Part shown: piece by piece, positions 41,875 to 51,546 of the stretch
How positions within the stretch are numbered: position 1 is the first letter of the stretch
Layout: every line of letters begins with the position of its first letter
Assembly (NCBI RefSeq): GCF_021390535.1
Contig: NZ_JAJUXG010000007.1
Span: 1-64,000, forward strand
Source: Dyadobacter sp. CY312
GTDB taxonomy: Bacteria; Bacteroidota; Bacteroidia; Cytophagales; Spirosomataceae
DNA length: 64,000 nucleotides
Direction: 5' to 3'
Translations under genes and position numbers: made by a program
The notes under the pieces: generated by a model
The model's database searches: none
The model's input: only the letters and a program-made list of their open reading frames with translations
Told to the model about the DNA's origin: nothing

Positions 41875-43404
41875 ATGACAGAACAGATTCTGATTTTAGA
41901 TTTTGGCTCCCAGTACACGCAATTAATCGCGCGTCGGATTCGTGAGCTTAATGTTTATTGTGAAATACATCCTTACAATAATTTCCCCGAACTTACTCCA
42001 AATATCAAGGGAGTAATCCTATCAGGAAGTCCCTGCTCGGTACGTGACGAAGATTCTCCAAGAATTGATTTTGATAAATTCCGGAAAGTAGTACCGGTTC
42101 TTGGCGTGTGTTACGGAGCTCAATTAATGGCCAGTACACTTGGCGGAGAAGTGAAAGCTTCACAGCACAGAGAATATGGACGGGCTCACCTCAAAATTGA
42201 CGATGTAGATTCTTCTTTGTTGGTTGGTTTGTCAACATCTTCACAAGTGTGGATGTCACATGGCGACACCATTGTAAGCATTCCGGACAATTTCCGTGTT
42301 ATCGCTTCAACGGAATCAGTTCATGTTGCGGCATTCAAGTTGGAGGATGAACTTACCTATGGTATTCAGTTTCACCCGGAAGTAACGCACTCAACAGAAG
42401 GTAAAAAGCTGATGCACAACTTCGTTGTTGGTATTTGCGGCTGCACCCAAAGCTGGACTTCCGATTCTTTTGTGGAGGAATCTGTTCGTCACTTGCGCCA
42501 GAAACTTGGAGATGATAAAGTGGTTATGGCATTGTCAGGCGGTGTTGATTCGACTGTTGCCGCTATATTGGTTCACCAGGCAATTGGCAAAAATCTGTAT
42601 TGTATTTTTGTTGATAATGGTCTGCTTCGGAAGGATGAATTTGAAGAAGTTCTTCATTCTTATCAGAATATGGGGCTTAATATTAAAGGTGTCGATTCAA
42701 AAGATCACTTCTATAAATCACTGGACGGACTTTCTGAACCGGAAGCTAAACGTAAGGCGATTGGAAAATCTTTCATAGATATATTTGATCAGGAAGCACA
42801 TCTGATTGAAGACGTAAAATGGCTTGGACAGGGAACGATTTATCCGGATGTGATTGAATCAGTTTCAGTTAAAGGCCCGTCTGCTACCATCAAGTCTCAC
42901 CATAATGTAGGCGGTTTGCCCGACTTTATGAAGCTGAAAGTGGTTGAACCGCTTAACACTTTATTCAAGGATGAAGTGCGAGCTGTTGGACGTTCTCTAG
43001 GTATCTCTGAAAAAATCCTTGAACGTCATCCTTTCCCGGGACCTGGATTGGCAATTCGTATTTTGGGAGAAATAACTCCTGAAAAAGTGGATATTCTTCA
43101 ACAGGTTGATGCCATTTTTATCGGAGGGCTGAAAAAATGGAACTTGTATAAGGAAGTTTGGCAGGCAGGTGTGATGCTTTTACCTGTGAAAAGTGTAGGT
43201 GTGATGGGCGATGAGCGTACTTACGAAAGTGTGGTTGCGTTAAGAGCTGTGACATCTGTGGATGGTATGACTGCCGACTGGGCACATTTACCATACGACT
43301 TTTTAGCTGAGGTTTCCAATGATATTATCAATAAAGTGAAGGGTGTTAACAGAGTTGTCTACGACATCTCTTCTAAACCGCCGGCAACAATTGAGTGGGA
43401 ATAG
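41875..43404 (+). CDS. guaA: GMP synthase (glutamine-hydrolysing)
   Basis: The 509-residue protein is the usual length from ATG 41875. It has a class I glutamine amidotransferase domain (1-190) with nucleophile Cys79 in GVCYGAQ and the His-Glu pair in FHPEVTHS. An ATP pyrophosphatase domain has the PP-loop [12 protein letters not shown]. The C-terminal dimer domain carries [14 protein letters not shown] and ends KPPATIEWE. It converts XMP to GMP in purine synthesis. It has its own promoter and terminator. Confidence 0.99.
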   Translation: MTEQILILDFGSQYTQLIARRIRELNVYCEIHPYNNFPELTPNIKGVILSGSPCSVRDEDSPRIDFDKFRKVVPVLGVCYGAQLMASTLGGEVKASQHREYGRAHLKIDDVDSSLLVGLSTSSQVWMSHGDTIVSIPDNFRVIASTESVHVAAFKLEDELTYGIQFHPEVTHSTEGKKLMHNFVVGICGCTQSWTSDSFVEESVRHLRQKLGDDKVVMALSGGVDSTVAAILVHQAIGKNLYCIFVDNGLLRKDEFEEVLHSYQNMGLNIKGVDSKDHFYKSLDGLSEPEAKRKAIGKSFIDIFDQEAHLIEDVKWLGQGTIYPDVIESVSVKGPSATIKSHHNVGGLPDFMKLKVVEPLNTLFKDEVRAVGRSLGISEKILERHPFPGPGLAIRILGEITPEKVDILQQVDAIFIGGLKKWNLYKEVWQAGVMLLPVKSVGVMGDERTYESVVALRAVTSVDGMTADWAHLPYDFLAEVSNDIINKVKGVNRVVYDISSKPPATIEWE

Positions 43405-43423
43405 TACTCGTTATATGAGTCTA

Positions 43424-43461
43424 AACAAGAAAAAGCGGATTCTCGTCCGCTTTTTCTTGTT
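43424..43461. terminator. Terminator shared by guaA and the DUF1328 gene
   Basis: AACAAGAAAAAGCGGA (43424-43439) pairs perfectly with TCCGCTTTTTCTTGTT (43446-43461). T-rich tracts flank it on both strands. Confidence 0.85.
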
Positions 43462-43481
43462 ATATAATGCTGTTACCTGCG

Positions 43482-43646
43482 TCAGGATCGCCCGACTCCA
43501 CGGCTTATCAAACTCAATACGAATAGAACAAGGAATACAAAGAACAATATCTTAGCAATTCCTGCTGCACCGGCAGCGATTCCACCAAAACCAAGTACCC
43601 CGGCAATGATGGCAACGATTAGAAATATTACTGTCCATCTAAGCAT
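43482..43646 (-). CDS. DUF1328 small membrane protein
   Basis: This 54-residue open frame starts at ATG 43646 and stops with TGA at 43484-43482. The sequence [20 protein letters not shown] followed by [20 protein letters not shown] matches the DUF1328/YtjA family of two-helix membrane proteins, typically 50-60 residues. The role is unknown; relatives are linked to envelope stress in some bacteria. It is short enough to be missed by gene finders, but the family match is clear. Confidence 0.9.
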   Translation of the reverse strand: MLRWTVIFLIVAIIAGVLGFGGIAAGAAGIAKILFFVFLVLFVLSLISRGVGRS

Positions 43647-43952
43647 AATTGACAAAAGTTTATATGATGTGTTAATAAATATCTGATCAGGTAATTACCA
43701 ATTGTGTGCCAATCCGATTTGTTCGCATGTTGGCTCGCAATTATAGAATAGTTTTATGAAAATCGATTAAAGTCATATTTTTTGTGGAGAATGATGCCCA
43801 AAATATCCTAATAGTCGTGTTCAATAAAAAGTCACCTAAGGTGATATGTGTTGGGAACAATTAATAGTACTGATTTCTTTAACCCAAAATTTCTGAGGAA
43901 ACAGTCTGCTGCCATTTTACAGAAATTTTACAATGATTTAAAAAGAAGTATA
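43647..43952. other. Intergenic region with a TCACCT-A-AGGTGA palindrome
   Basis: About 300 bases without a gene separate DUF1328 (divergent) and the M1 peptidase gene. At 43832-43844 TCACCT and AGGTGA form a palindrome around one base, a possible regulator site. An open frame upstream of ATG 43953 (from 43848) has no signal-peptide logic and is ignored. No clear promoter was found. Confidence 0.35.
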
Positions 43953-45812
43953 ATGAAAAAACTGCTTTCCTTTTTTGTTGTAGCTGCACTTTATAGTCTT
44001 CCGTTATCAGCTCAGTCTGATCGCTGGCAGCAACGCGCGAAGTATGAAATGAATATCGATTTTGATGCTCAGAAGCATCAATATAAGGGAACTCAGAAAT
44101 TGGTCTACACCAACAACTCTCCCGATACTCTTATAAAAGTGTTCTATCATTTGTATCTGAACGCGTTTCAGCCGGGCAGCCAAATGGATGTGAGGTCCAG
44201 AACAATCGCCGATCCGGACGCCCGAGTGAAGGATCGTATTTCCAAGTTGTCTCCTTCTGAAATCGGATATGAAAAAATCCTTTCCTTAAAACAGAATGGA
44301 AAACCTTTAAAATATCAGGTGGTAGGCACCATACTGGAAGTGACGCTTGCAGACAAAATACTTCCAAAAACACAGCATACTTTCGATTTGCAGTTTGAGG
44401 CGCAGGTACCTCTGCAAATTCGCCGTACCGGAAGAAATAACAGCGAGGGTATCGACTATTCGATGGCGCAGTGGTATCCAAAAATGTGTGAATATGATTA
44501 CGAAGGCTGGCATTCGAACCCATACATTGCCCGTGAGTTTCATGGGATCTGGGGTGATTTTGATGTGAAAATCACGCTTGACGCTTCCTATGTAGTAGCC
44601 GCAACAGGTTACCTTCAAAATCCTGACAAAATAGGGTACGGGTATAGCAAAAAGGATGTCAAACATAAAGCTGGTGAGAAATTAACCTGGCACTTTGTAG
44701 CTCCTGAGGTTCACGATTTCGTGTGGGCTGCTGATCCGGACTACAAGCATGACGTCGTGAAGGTAGACGATAAACTGGCTCTCCATTTCTTTTATCAGGG
44801 CGATTCTCTTTCACGCGTTTGGAAAGAAATGCAGCCAATGGCGGTTCAGGCTTTCAAGATCATGAACGAGAAATTTGGCCGTTATCCTTACAAGCAGTAC
44901 TCGATTATTCAGGGAGGAGATGGTGGAATGGAATATCCGATGGCCACGCTAATTACAGGTAGACTAACCTTGCCCGCTCTTGTAAGTGTTACAGTGCATG
45001 AGTCCATTCACAGCTGGTTCCAGATGATATTGGGAACCAACGAATCGAAGTATGGCTGGATGGATGAAGGTTTCACCACCTATGCTCAAAATATAGTAAT
45101 GGCGGAGCTTTTCCCTACGAAGCTGGATCCGCAGCGTGGCAGCACTGCCAGTTACAGGAGTCTTGTAAAATCAGGTTTGGAAGAGCCTTTGACAACCCAT
45201 GCTGATCATTTTAATACCAACAGGGCATACAGTGTTGCCAGTTATTCCAAAGGAGCTGTGTTTTTGAATCAGTTGGGGTATATCATTGGAAAAGAAAAAC
45301 TGGAAACGGGCATGAAACGATATTTCAACGAGTGGAAGTTCAAACATCCGAACCCGACTGATTTGAAAAGAATCATGGAAAAAGAATCCGGGCTTGAACT
45401 GGATTGGTACTGGGAGAATTTTGTAGGAACCACCAAAACGATTGGCTATGGTATTAAAGAAGTAGTTTCAATTGGAGGAAAAACGGACGTTGTTCTTGCA
45501 CGAGAAGGTCAAATTCCCATGCCTTTGGATGTTGTGGTGAGTTATAAAGACGGCAGTCAGGAGAATTTCTATATTCCTCTGGAAATCATGCGTGGAGAAA
45601 AGTCGGAGAGTTTGTATTCAAAAACAACCCTTCTTGCTGACTGGGGCTGGACCTACCCGGAGTACACTTTCACGATTGACAAGAATCTTGCCGACATAGA
45701 AAGAATCGTTATTGATCCAAGCCAGCGAATGGCCGACATCAATCCAGATGATAATGTTTATCCTTCGTTACCGAAAGAACTTCCTAGATTGAAGGGAGAG
45801 AAGGTGCAGTAG
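43953..45812 (+). CDS. M1-family metallopeptidase, secreted
   Basis: The protein is 619 residues from ATG 43953, whose product starts with the signal peptide MKKLLSFFVVAALYSLPLSAQ. The zinc site is HESIH (349-353) with Glu372 in WMDEGFTTYAQN. The substrate-anchoring loop is GGMEYPM (324-330) instead of GAMEN. It is a shorter M1 relative of the enzyme at 29093-31684 and is not its close copy. It is likely a periplasmic or surface aminopeptidase. It stands alone with a terminator before the convergent lipoprotein gene. Confidence 0.9.
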   Translation: MKKLLSFFVVAALYSLPLSAQSDRWQQRAKYEMNIDFDAQKHQYKGTQKLVYTNNSPDTLIKVFYHLYLNAFQPGSQMDVRSRTIADPDARVKDRISKLSPSEIGYEKILSLKQNGKPLKYQVVGTILEVTLADKILPKTQHTFDLQFEAQVPLQIRRTGRNNSEGIDYSMAQWYPKMCEYDYEGWHSNPYIAREFHGIWGDFDVKITLDASYVVAATGYLQNPDKIGYGYSKKDVKHKAGEKLTWHFVAPEVHDFVWAADPDYKHDVVKVDDKLALHFFYQGDSLSRVWKEMQPMAVQAFKIMNEKFGRYPYKQYSIIQGGDGGMEYPMATLITGRLTLPALVSVTVHESIHSWFQMILGTNESKYGWMDEGFTTYAQNIVMAELFPTKLDPQRGSTASYRSLVKSGLEEPLTTHADHFNTNRAYSVASYSKGAVFLNQLGYIIGKEKLETGMKRYFNEWKFKHPNPTDLKRIMEKESGLELDWYWENFVGTTKTIGYGIKEVVSIGGKTDVVLAREGQIPMPLDVVVSYKDGSQENFYIPLEIMRGEKSESLYSKTTLLADWGWTYPEYTFTIDKNLADIERIVIDPSQRMADINPDDNVYPSLPKELPRLKGEKVQ

Positions 45813-45828
45813 TCAGGAAAGAATGTAG

Positions 45829-45890
45829 AGAAGTAATTGAATGTTGAAACGAGGAAATCTCTCGGATCAACTATCAATTACTTCTTTTTT
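45829..45890 (+). terminator. Terminator after the second M1 peptidase gene
   Basis: AGAAGTAATTGA (45829-45840) pairs perfectly with TCAATTACTTCT (45874-45885), followed by TTTTT. Inner arms GTTGA/TCAAC and CGAG/CTCG extend it. Confidence 0.75.
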
Positions 45891-45895
45891 AATAT

Positions 45896-46363
45896 TTATT
45901 GTTCTCTTTTTATCGTTGGTGTGGGAATTTCTACACCCTTCAATTTATCAAAAATCAAAGTGATATTTGTGCTGTCAATTCTAAGTACTCCTTTATTCTC
46001 CCATCCGGGGCCATTAAGTTCCAGTTTATAATCACCATTTGGAAGCGTGCCTAACCTAACACTACTAAAAGCGGGCCCACTCTGCCCATTGCAATAAGTG
46101 CGAGAGCTTATTTGTTGGTATTGAATCGAAAACTGATTTTCACCAGTAATTTTTTCTGTTACAATGCTCCGGTTACCACAAGAATAACTAGTTGTCGTTT
46201 GCCCATACAGGTAAACACTTTTTTCTCCGACTACATATTGTTCCGCGACACTGATCACAATGTTTGAAGATATGACGGTATCTTCTGCTCCGACCTGCTT
46301 TTCACGGCATTGAGACAGCACAAGAACTACACCGAGCAGATATAAGTATTTGTTCACCTTCAT
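45896..46363 (-). CDS. Small putative lipoprotein
   Basis: The 155-residue protein has a lipoprotein-like signal (LYLLGVVLVLSQC, Cys at about 19). The mature part is beta-rich (IVISVAEQYVVGEKSVYLYGQ, NGDYKLELNGPGW). Two further Cys (in YSCGN and TYCNG) could form a disulfide. I do not recognise the family. It lies downstream of the DUF5686 gene on the same strand, 95 bases away, and may share its transcript. Confidence 0.55.
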   Translation of the reverse strand: MKVNKYLYLLGVVLVLSQCREKQVGAEDTVISSNIVISVAEQYVVGEKSVYLYGQTTTSYSCGNRSIVTEKITGENQFSIQYQQISSRTYCNGQSGPAFSSVRLGTLPNGDYKLELNGPGWENKGVLRIDSTNITLIFDKLKGVEIPTPTIKREQ

Positions 46364-46458
46364 AGAGTAGTGGTTTATGTTATACTGAAAAGATGCAGTA
46401 GGTGGAAAAATGGTTGGAATGTTTATTTAAAATAATGGAATATTTAAATTTCGCATTT

Positions 46459-49026
46459 CTACCTCCCGATCCGAAGCGTAGTCCCTATTCTGAAACCCAT
46501 ACGCTGGAATTCTGTACCATGAAATTGAGCAACTGCTTCCAGTTTCACTACCCTATAAATGTTGGCGATGCCATAAACCAGTTCGCTGTAATTACTGATC
46601 GTAGGAACTTTGAGATAATGAATCTGCAAATTCTCTGAAAGACCAGTAACCCGCAAAGGTTCAATGCGTGTCAACAGAAAATGTTGCAGCGACCAAACTG
46701 CATGTGCCTGAAAAAACCATTCGGAGGTGCTATATGTGTAATAGGGCAGCATTTTAAACTGGTGGGGTGTATCGCCCCAAAGGAAGAAAAATTCATTTCC
46801 CATAAAATGCCTGTAATCCTGAAAGTAGAGCTTGTTCTTACTCAGAAATCCACCTCCGTTAACGCTATAATCCAGACTGCTTCTTGGTCCGATATTGAGG
46901 TTCTGGCGTATTGTTCCATGTAAAATCGAATAGTCCACATCACCAACAAAAGGCAAGCCACTTTTGTAATTAATGGCGAACGAAGGTCCTCTGCTTCTTA
47001 GATAACGTTTTTCTCCATTCCGGATCAGGTATCTCCGCCAGGGACGGATGTGGGCGGTGACATCCAGTAGCAGAGCGTTGTGCTCTCCAAATCCGGTGTC
47101 GGCCAGTTCGTTATTTACCGGTTTGTTGGGAGTGTACCCAAACCGATCCCAGAGAAAAATGGGTCGTGAGCTTTGTTGGTTAATAAGTTCCTTGCGTTTT
47201 TCATACTCCAGACCAATGTCAAACCCAAAGATATCTCCGATGTTACGAAGTGAGTAGTCGGCCCGCACATAACGTTGCTGATAGAGTTTCATGAGACTTT
47301 GGTCAAAAAAACGTCCTGCAATGCTATTTGGAAAAGGTAAAATCGGATTGTTGCGGTTGAACTGAGAAGCCATTTCTCCTCCCGAAAGCATCATTGTCCA
47401 GTTATTGTTTCCAATGCTTGCTTCTACATTACCATACAACCGTTTCCTGCCAAATGAATATCGGGCAAGAGGTCGAAGGCTGAACTGGTGTGACTTACCC
47501 CATTTCTTCTGCCATTCCGTGATGATATTGAGTGCATTACCTTCAACTGCATTGTAACTTATGGACAGCAAAGGACTTTTGAAATAGAAGGTATTTCTGT
47601 TTCCAAGTGAATAAGTATTGCCGGTCGCAAGATGTCTAAGTTTGAAATGAGTTGAATCCGGCTTGGTTTTCTCCCTTTCAGCATCCTTAATAACCTTTAT
47701 ACTATCCTGCAAAACATAACTGTTGGATTCAGAAATGGTGAGCGGAATGGTGCGCAAATTGGCCCAGTAAGTTGTATCGCGCTTGTTGGCCATGCTGTCA
47801 ACAACGATTGAATCCTGCCTTACCAGCCGGTCGTTGCCATTCATTTTTTGTTCCTTCTTCTGTTCCTTTTCGTACTGCCGGGTAAGTTTGCGGAAGTTTT
47901 TGGTCGAAAACTCCTTTTGCTCAGCGATCAGTTGATCTAATTCTTTTTTGCGGTCGGCCTTCCTGGCAACAGGAGCCTCCTTCTTGTGATCATTGATTAC
48001 AATATCTTCTTTTAAACCCGGATCTACGTCCAGTTTGTTATAAGTGACCGAAACGAGATATCGGAATTCACCTGCAAATCCCAGATAACCTCCATTAATT
48101 TTGAATTGCTGATTTACGGGTAACCATACATTCTGAACAGGAGAAAAAACCTGTTTCGCAGCAATGGTCAACCCGCTGGTGGTGGTTTGTAAATCGTAGC
48201 TATGAATTGCCCATCGATCCTCAATAATAAACAGGCTGCCTTTGAAAACACCTTCTCCATAAGCTTTTGGGATAACCCTGATCTTATTTACTGTAACGCC
48301 TCTATCTTCAAAATAACCTTCATATTCAAATTTATAATAGCCAAAGGCTTTTGGTGATAATGGAGAAATTGTCCCGGCGATCTCCGGACTGTACAAGCTT
48401 GCCAGAATATATTCGTTGGGGGAGGGAATGCTATTGTCAAGACTGTTTCTGGTAGAAATGATTTTCTGGCTATAACTGGAAGGGCGGGTGTATTTTACCT
48501 CAGAAACACTCTCGTTAACAATGGATTTACCTTCCTGAACGCCTTCTTTCTTTAACCTCTTCTCAACCAGAAAAGGAATTTTTGTAGGTAAAGCCGTACT
48601 TCTTGCATAAACTTTTGCCGTGTAGCCACGCACCTGCAACTGATGAAAACGTGCCTTGGCAATCGCTTTTCTCATCACGCTATAAGCAGGATCTTCTTTG
48701 CCGCTGCCCACATTCGCTTCTGTCAGTATCAATGCCTGTTCTTCAAGCTGAACGTTCAGCTCAATAAAGTCATTGGGAACGGTTACGGATTTGGTTAACG
48801 TTTTGAAACCCAGATATTGAAAAGTAATCTCATACGAACCTTTTGCAAGCGTGAGTTCGTACCGACCTTCCTCATTGGCCATGGTGCCGTTGTTTGTCCC
48901 TTTAACCGACAAACCTGTATATGGTAGAGGCTCGCCTTTCTGCGTTGTTATTGTGCCACGAATCCCGCCACCTTTTACATCTGTGAAGAAGGGAATTAGC
49001 AGAATTAATAAAAAAGCAGTCCTCAT
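46459..49026 (-). CDS. DUF5686 outer-membrane protein with carboxypeptidase-regulatory-like domain
   Basis: The protein is 855 residues from ATG 49026, which begins the signal peptide MRTAFLLILLIPFFTDVKGG; the longer frame starts with TTG. Residues about 20-105 are a CarboxypepD_reg-like domain (IRGTITTQKGEPLPYTGLSVKG). The rest is a DUF5686 region, with a Lys/Glu-rich middle (KADRKKELDQLIAEQKEF) and a C-terminal barrel ending MGFRIGTTLRIGR. The family is common in Bacteroidota outer membranes; the function is unknown. No SusD-type partner is present. Confidence 0.85.
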   Translation of the reverse strand: MRTAFLLILLIPFFTDVKGGGIRGTITTQKGEPLPYTGLSVKGTNNGTMANEEGRYELTLAKGSYEITFQYLGFKTLTKSVTVPNDFIELNVQLEEQALILTEANVGSGKEDPAYSVMRKAIAKARFHQLQVRGYTAKVYARSTALPTKIPFLVEKRLKKEGVQEGKSIVNESVSEVKYTRPSSYSQKIISTRNSLDNSIPSPNEYILASLYSPEIAGTISPLSPKAFGYYKFEYEGYFEDRGVTVNKIRVIPKAYGEGVFKGSLFIIEDRWAIHSYDLQTTTSGLTIAAKQVFSPVQNVWLPVNQQFKINGGYLGFAGEFRYLVSVTYNKLDVDPGLKEDIVINDHKKEAPVARKADRKKELDQLIAEQKEFSTKNFRKLTRQYEKEQKKEQKMNGNDRLVRQDSIVVDSMANKRDTTYWANLRTIPLTISESNSYVLQDSIKVIKDAEREKTKPDSTHFKLRHLATGNTYSLGNRNTFYFKSPLLSISYNAVEGNALNIITEWQKKWGKSHQFSLRPLARYSFGRKRLYGNVEASIGNNNWTMMLSGGEMASQFNRNNPILPFPNSIAGRFFDQSLMKLYQQRYVRADYSLRNIGDIFGFDIGLEYEKRKELINQQSSRPIFLWDRFGYTPNKPVNNELADTGFGEHNALLLDVTAHIRPWRRYLIRNGEKRYLRSRGPSFAINYKSGLPFVGDVDYSILHGTIRQNLNIGPRSSLDYSVNGGGFLSKNKLYFQDYRHFMGNEFFFLWGDTPHQFKMLPYYTYSTSEWFFQAHAVWSLQHFLLTRIEPLRVTGLSENLQIHYLKVPTISNYSELVYGIANIYRVVKLEAVAQFHGTEFQRMGFRIGTTLRIGR

Positions 49027-49064
49027 AAGTTGGCGTGTAACCTTTGTAAACAATTAAAAATGTT

Positions 49065-49886
49065 TTATTCGTGCAACTGATGGCCGCAATTACTGCAATA
49101 ATTCGAGTTGACAGGCATCGCTTTCCCGCAGGATAAACATTCGATGCTATTAGCCCTTTTACTTATCGGCTGGCTTCGTGACATTTCAACGGTTACAATG
49201 CCGGTGGGGACTGCGATAATTGCGTATCCCATGATCATTACAATCGAAGAAATTACCTGTCCCAACGGAGTTTGCGGTGTAAGATCGCCGTAACCCACAG
49301 TGGTAATGGTCACAATGGCCCAGTATATACTTTGAGGAATACTCGTAAAACCATGTTCTTCGCCTTCCACTACATACATAACCGTACCAATGATGAGTAC
49401 CAATGCGATAATTGTAAGCATGAAAACCGTGATTTTTTGCAGACTCGCGATTATGGCCGTTTTAAGCACATGGGCATGATGTACGAAACTTGTAAGTTTC
49501 AGAATCCTGAATACTCTAAGTAGTCTTATAATGCGAATTGTAACCAGGAAATGTCCGGCTGGTAAAATGAAAGTGAGATAAAACGGGATAATCGACAGCA
49601 GATCTATAATTCCAAAAAAGCTAAAAAGATATTTCAGTGGCTTTGGGTGACTGTAAACGCGCAGCAAATATTCAATGCTGAATACGGCAGTAAAAAAAAC
49701 TTCCAGCCCATGGAGAATAGGATGGTATTCATCGCGAATGGATGGTACACTTTCAAGGCAAACTGTGAGTACGCTGAGCAGAATGAGCCAAAGTAATACT
49801 AAGTCAAATTGCCGTCCGTTACGTGTGTGCGCTCCAAAAATAATTATAAAAAGCTTCCCTCGTAATGAATTACGATCTATTGCCAT
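49065..49886 (-). CDS. Voltage-gated-type K+ channel with C-terminal zinc ribbon
   Basis: The 273-residue protein is a six-helix channel. S4 has Arg at 118, 121, 124 and 127 (IRIIRLLRVFRILK), and the selectivity filter is TVGYGD (196-201) before S6. The sequence then adds a short cytoplasmic tail with C250-x2-C253-x10-C264-x2-C267 (ECLSCGK, YCSNCGHQ), a zinc-ribbon pattern. It should conduct K+ across the inner membrane. The zinc ribbon is not part of standard KvAP-like channels and may mediate assembly or sensing. It is monocistronic. Confidence 0.93.
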   Translation of the reverse strand: MAIDRNSLRGKLFIIIFGAHTRNGRQFDLVLLWLILLSVLTVCLESVPSIRDEYHPILHGLEVFFTAVFSIEYLLRVYSHPKPLKYLFSFFGIIDLLSIIPFYLTFILPAGHFLVTIRIIRLLRVFRILKLTSFVHHAHVLKTAIIASLQKITVFMLTIIALVLIIGTVMYVVEGEEHGFTSIPQSIYWAIVTITTVGYGDLTPQTPLGQVISSIVMIMGYAIIAVPTGIVTVEMSRSQPISKRANSIECLSCGKAMPVNSNYCSNCGHQLHE

Positions 49887-49937
49887 GGCTGATTCTGTCT
49901 GTAAGCCGGCAATGTAATAAAAGCCTTGTTATTGAAC

Positions 49938-49996
49938 AAAAACGAAGTTTCGACTACTTTCGACCCTTGGTCGAATAATAGTAGAAACTTCGTTTT
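49938..49996 (-). terminator. Terminator after the DsbA-like gene
   Basis: On the minus strand GAAACTTCG-type arms (49996-49984 with 49951-49938) form a long stem ending in CTTCGTTTTTG. It stops the DsbA-like transcript before the K+ channel gene. Confidence 0.7.
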
Positions 49997-50036
49997 CTTA
50001 TGAAACTTGTGCGGCTTTCAGAATTCCTGCAAAAGC

Positions 50037-50744
50037 TTAATCACATTTTCCATCAGGAGTACAGGATGCACCATCGGCGAAGTTGATCAGCGGGGCCGGA
50101 TTTGCTTTTTCCCATTCACCAAAAGATTTTTCAAGGGCACCTAAAAAAGTTTCAGGTTGCTGTGCACCGGAAACGGCATACTTTCTATCCAGAACAAAAA
50201 ACGGAACGCCACGTGCGCCGACCTGCTGTGCCTCATAAATATCTTTTCGAACCTCATCGCTGAATTCGGTTCCTTCCAGTACGGTTTTTAGTTCATTGGT
50301 ATCTATACCAATTTGTGATCCCAATTCTAATAATGTATCGTGATCAGCCGTATTTTTACCATCGGTGAAATAAGCTTTGAACAATTGCTCTTCTGCATCA
50401 TCACCCTTGCCTTTTGTTTTGGCATACTGAACAAATCGGTGGGCGTCAAAGGAATTAGCTACCACAGCTTTGTCTAAATGGTAGTCCAGACCAACCTCTG
50501 CTGCAATACTGCTCACATGCTCGTTCATTTGCGCGGCGTGTTCCAGCGTCCAGCCTTTTGCATCAGCCAGGTATTCATTCAGACTTCTGCCTGGCTCTGT
50601 CTTAATTGCAGGGTTGAGCTGAAAGCTTTTCCATTCAACCTGAATTTTATCTTTTTGAGGAAATTGTTCCAGTGCCGCTTCGAACTTCCGTTTGCCGATA
50701 TAGCAGAACGGACACATCACATCACTCCATATTTCGACTTTCAT
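50037..50744 (-). CDS. DsbA-family oxidoreductase (FrnE-like)
   Basis: The 235-residue protein has no signal peptide, so it is cytoplasmic. The thioredoxin-fold site is Cys11-Pro-Phe-Cys14 (WSDVMCPFCYIG). The helical insertion (LNEYLADAKGWTLEHAAQM) and the cis-Pro region GARGVPFFVLDRKYAVSGAQ match the FrnE/2-hydroxychromene isomerase-like DsbA group. A C-terminal SCTPDGKCD adds two Cys. It may reduce or isomerise disulfides or act on a glutathione-like substrate. It follows the nitroreductase gene on the same strand. Confidence 0.9.
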   Translation of the reverse strand: MKVEIWSDVMCPFCYIGKRKFEAALEQFPQKDKIQVEWKSFQLNPAIKTEPGRSLNEYLADAKGWTLEHAAQMNEHVSSIAAEVGLDYHLDKAVVANSFDAHRFVQYAKTKGKGDDAEEQLFKAYFTDGKNTADHDTLLELGSQIGIDTNELKTVLEGTEFSDEVRKDIYEAQQVGARGVPFFVLDRKYAVSGAQQPETFLGALEKSFGEWEKANPAPLINFADGASCTPDGKCD

Positions 50745-50818
50745 AATTGTCAGTTTTTATCAAGTAGTTAAAAGAAGTTAGCGTAGTTACGAAAGTTACT
50801 GCCGCTTTGCCCTAACAG

Positions 50819-51451
50819 CTAAATCGCTGTAAAAAGATCCTCATTAGATCTTCTTACTTTTTTTGCAGAAGCAAGGTGGTCACTCGTACTGTCACGGTAA
50901 CCTAAGGTCATCATAACTACGCTTTTCAAACCTTTTTTATTCAGTTCTAGAATGTCGTCCAACTTGGCATTATTGAATCCTTCCATGGGTGTTGAGTCTA
51001 TATGCTCGCTTGCAGCAGCAACAGATGCATGCCCTAATGCAATATAAGCCTGGCGGGCTGCCCAGTCGAAGTTTGTTTGCTCTGTTCTATCCAGAATACT
51101 ATCCGAAATTTTTTGCTGAAATTGCTCTAAGGAAGCAACCTCGATGCCTCGGGTTTTTGCAATCAGATTCATGTATTGAGTAATGTGCTCAGCTGTAATT
51201 TTCTCCCAAACTGCGAAGACAAGAAGGTGAGAAGATTCCTTGATTTGAGGTTGTTGCGCAGCCTCGTTAAAAATCCTTTCTTTTAATGTTTTATCGCTGA
51301 TAACAAGAATATTGTAAGGTTGTAAGCCAACTGAAGATGGGGAAAGTTTTATGGCTTCAAGAATTGTATTTAATTTTTCCTCTGGAATAGATTCGCCAGT
51401 CATTCTCTTTGCAGCGTATCTCCAGTTTAGTTTTTCTATAAGGTCACTCAT
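50819..51451 (-). CDS. Nitroreductase-family NAD(P)H-dependent oxidoreductase
   Basis: The 210-residue flavoprotein is of NfsB/DrgA type. LNWRYAAKRM at the N-terminus and ESIPEEKLNTILEAIKLSPSSVGLQPYNILVI form the FMN-binding start, and VVMMTLGYRDSTSDHLASAKKVRRS is the C-terminal FMN-phosphate part. It reduces quinones or nitro compounds. It is divergent from an HxlR regulator, a layout typical of electrophile-responsive reductases. Confidence 0.93.
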   Translation of the reverse strand: MSDLIEKLNWRYAAKRMTGESIPEEKLNTILEAIKLSPSSVGLQPYNILVISDKTLKERIFNEAAQQPQIKESSHLLVFAVWEKITAEHITQYMNLIAKTRGIEVASLEQFQQKISDSILDRTEQTNFDWAARQAYIALGHASVAAASEHIDSTPMEGFNNAKLDDILELNKKGLKSVVMMTLGYRDSTSDHLASAKKVRRSNEDLFTAI

Positions 51452-51479
51452 TTTTGTGTATCTGTTAAATATTGATGTG

Positions 51480-51487
51480 CAAACTTA
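51480..51487 (-). promoter_or_regulatory. -7 element of the nitroreductase promoter
   Basis: On the minus strand TAAGTTTG (51487-51480) matches TAnnTTTG, 28 bases before the ATG at 51451. Confidence 0.5.
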
Positions 51488-51500
51488 AATAAATATACTA

Positions 51501-51531
51501 TATATTTGTAAGTACTATACCAAAGGATAGT
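51501..51531 (+). promoter_or_regulatory. HxlR-gene -7 element and operator-like inverted repeat
   Basis: TATATTTG (51501-51508) is an exact -7 match. The inverted repeat ACTATACC-AAA-GGATAGT (51514-51531) lies over the predicted transcript start. It is the best candidate site for the HxlR protein in this 95-base divergent region. Confidence 0.5.
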
Positions 51532-51546
51532 TAAATAAGTATAAAA

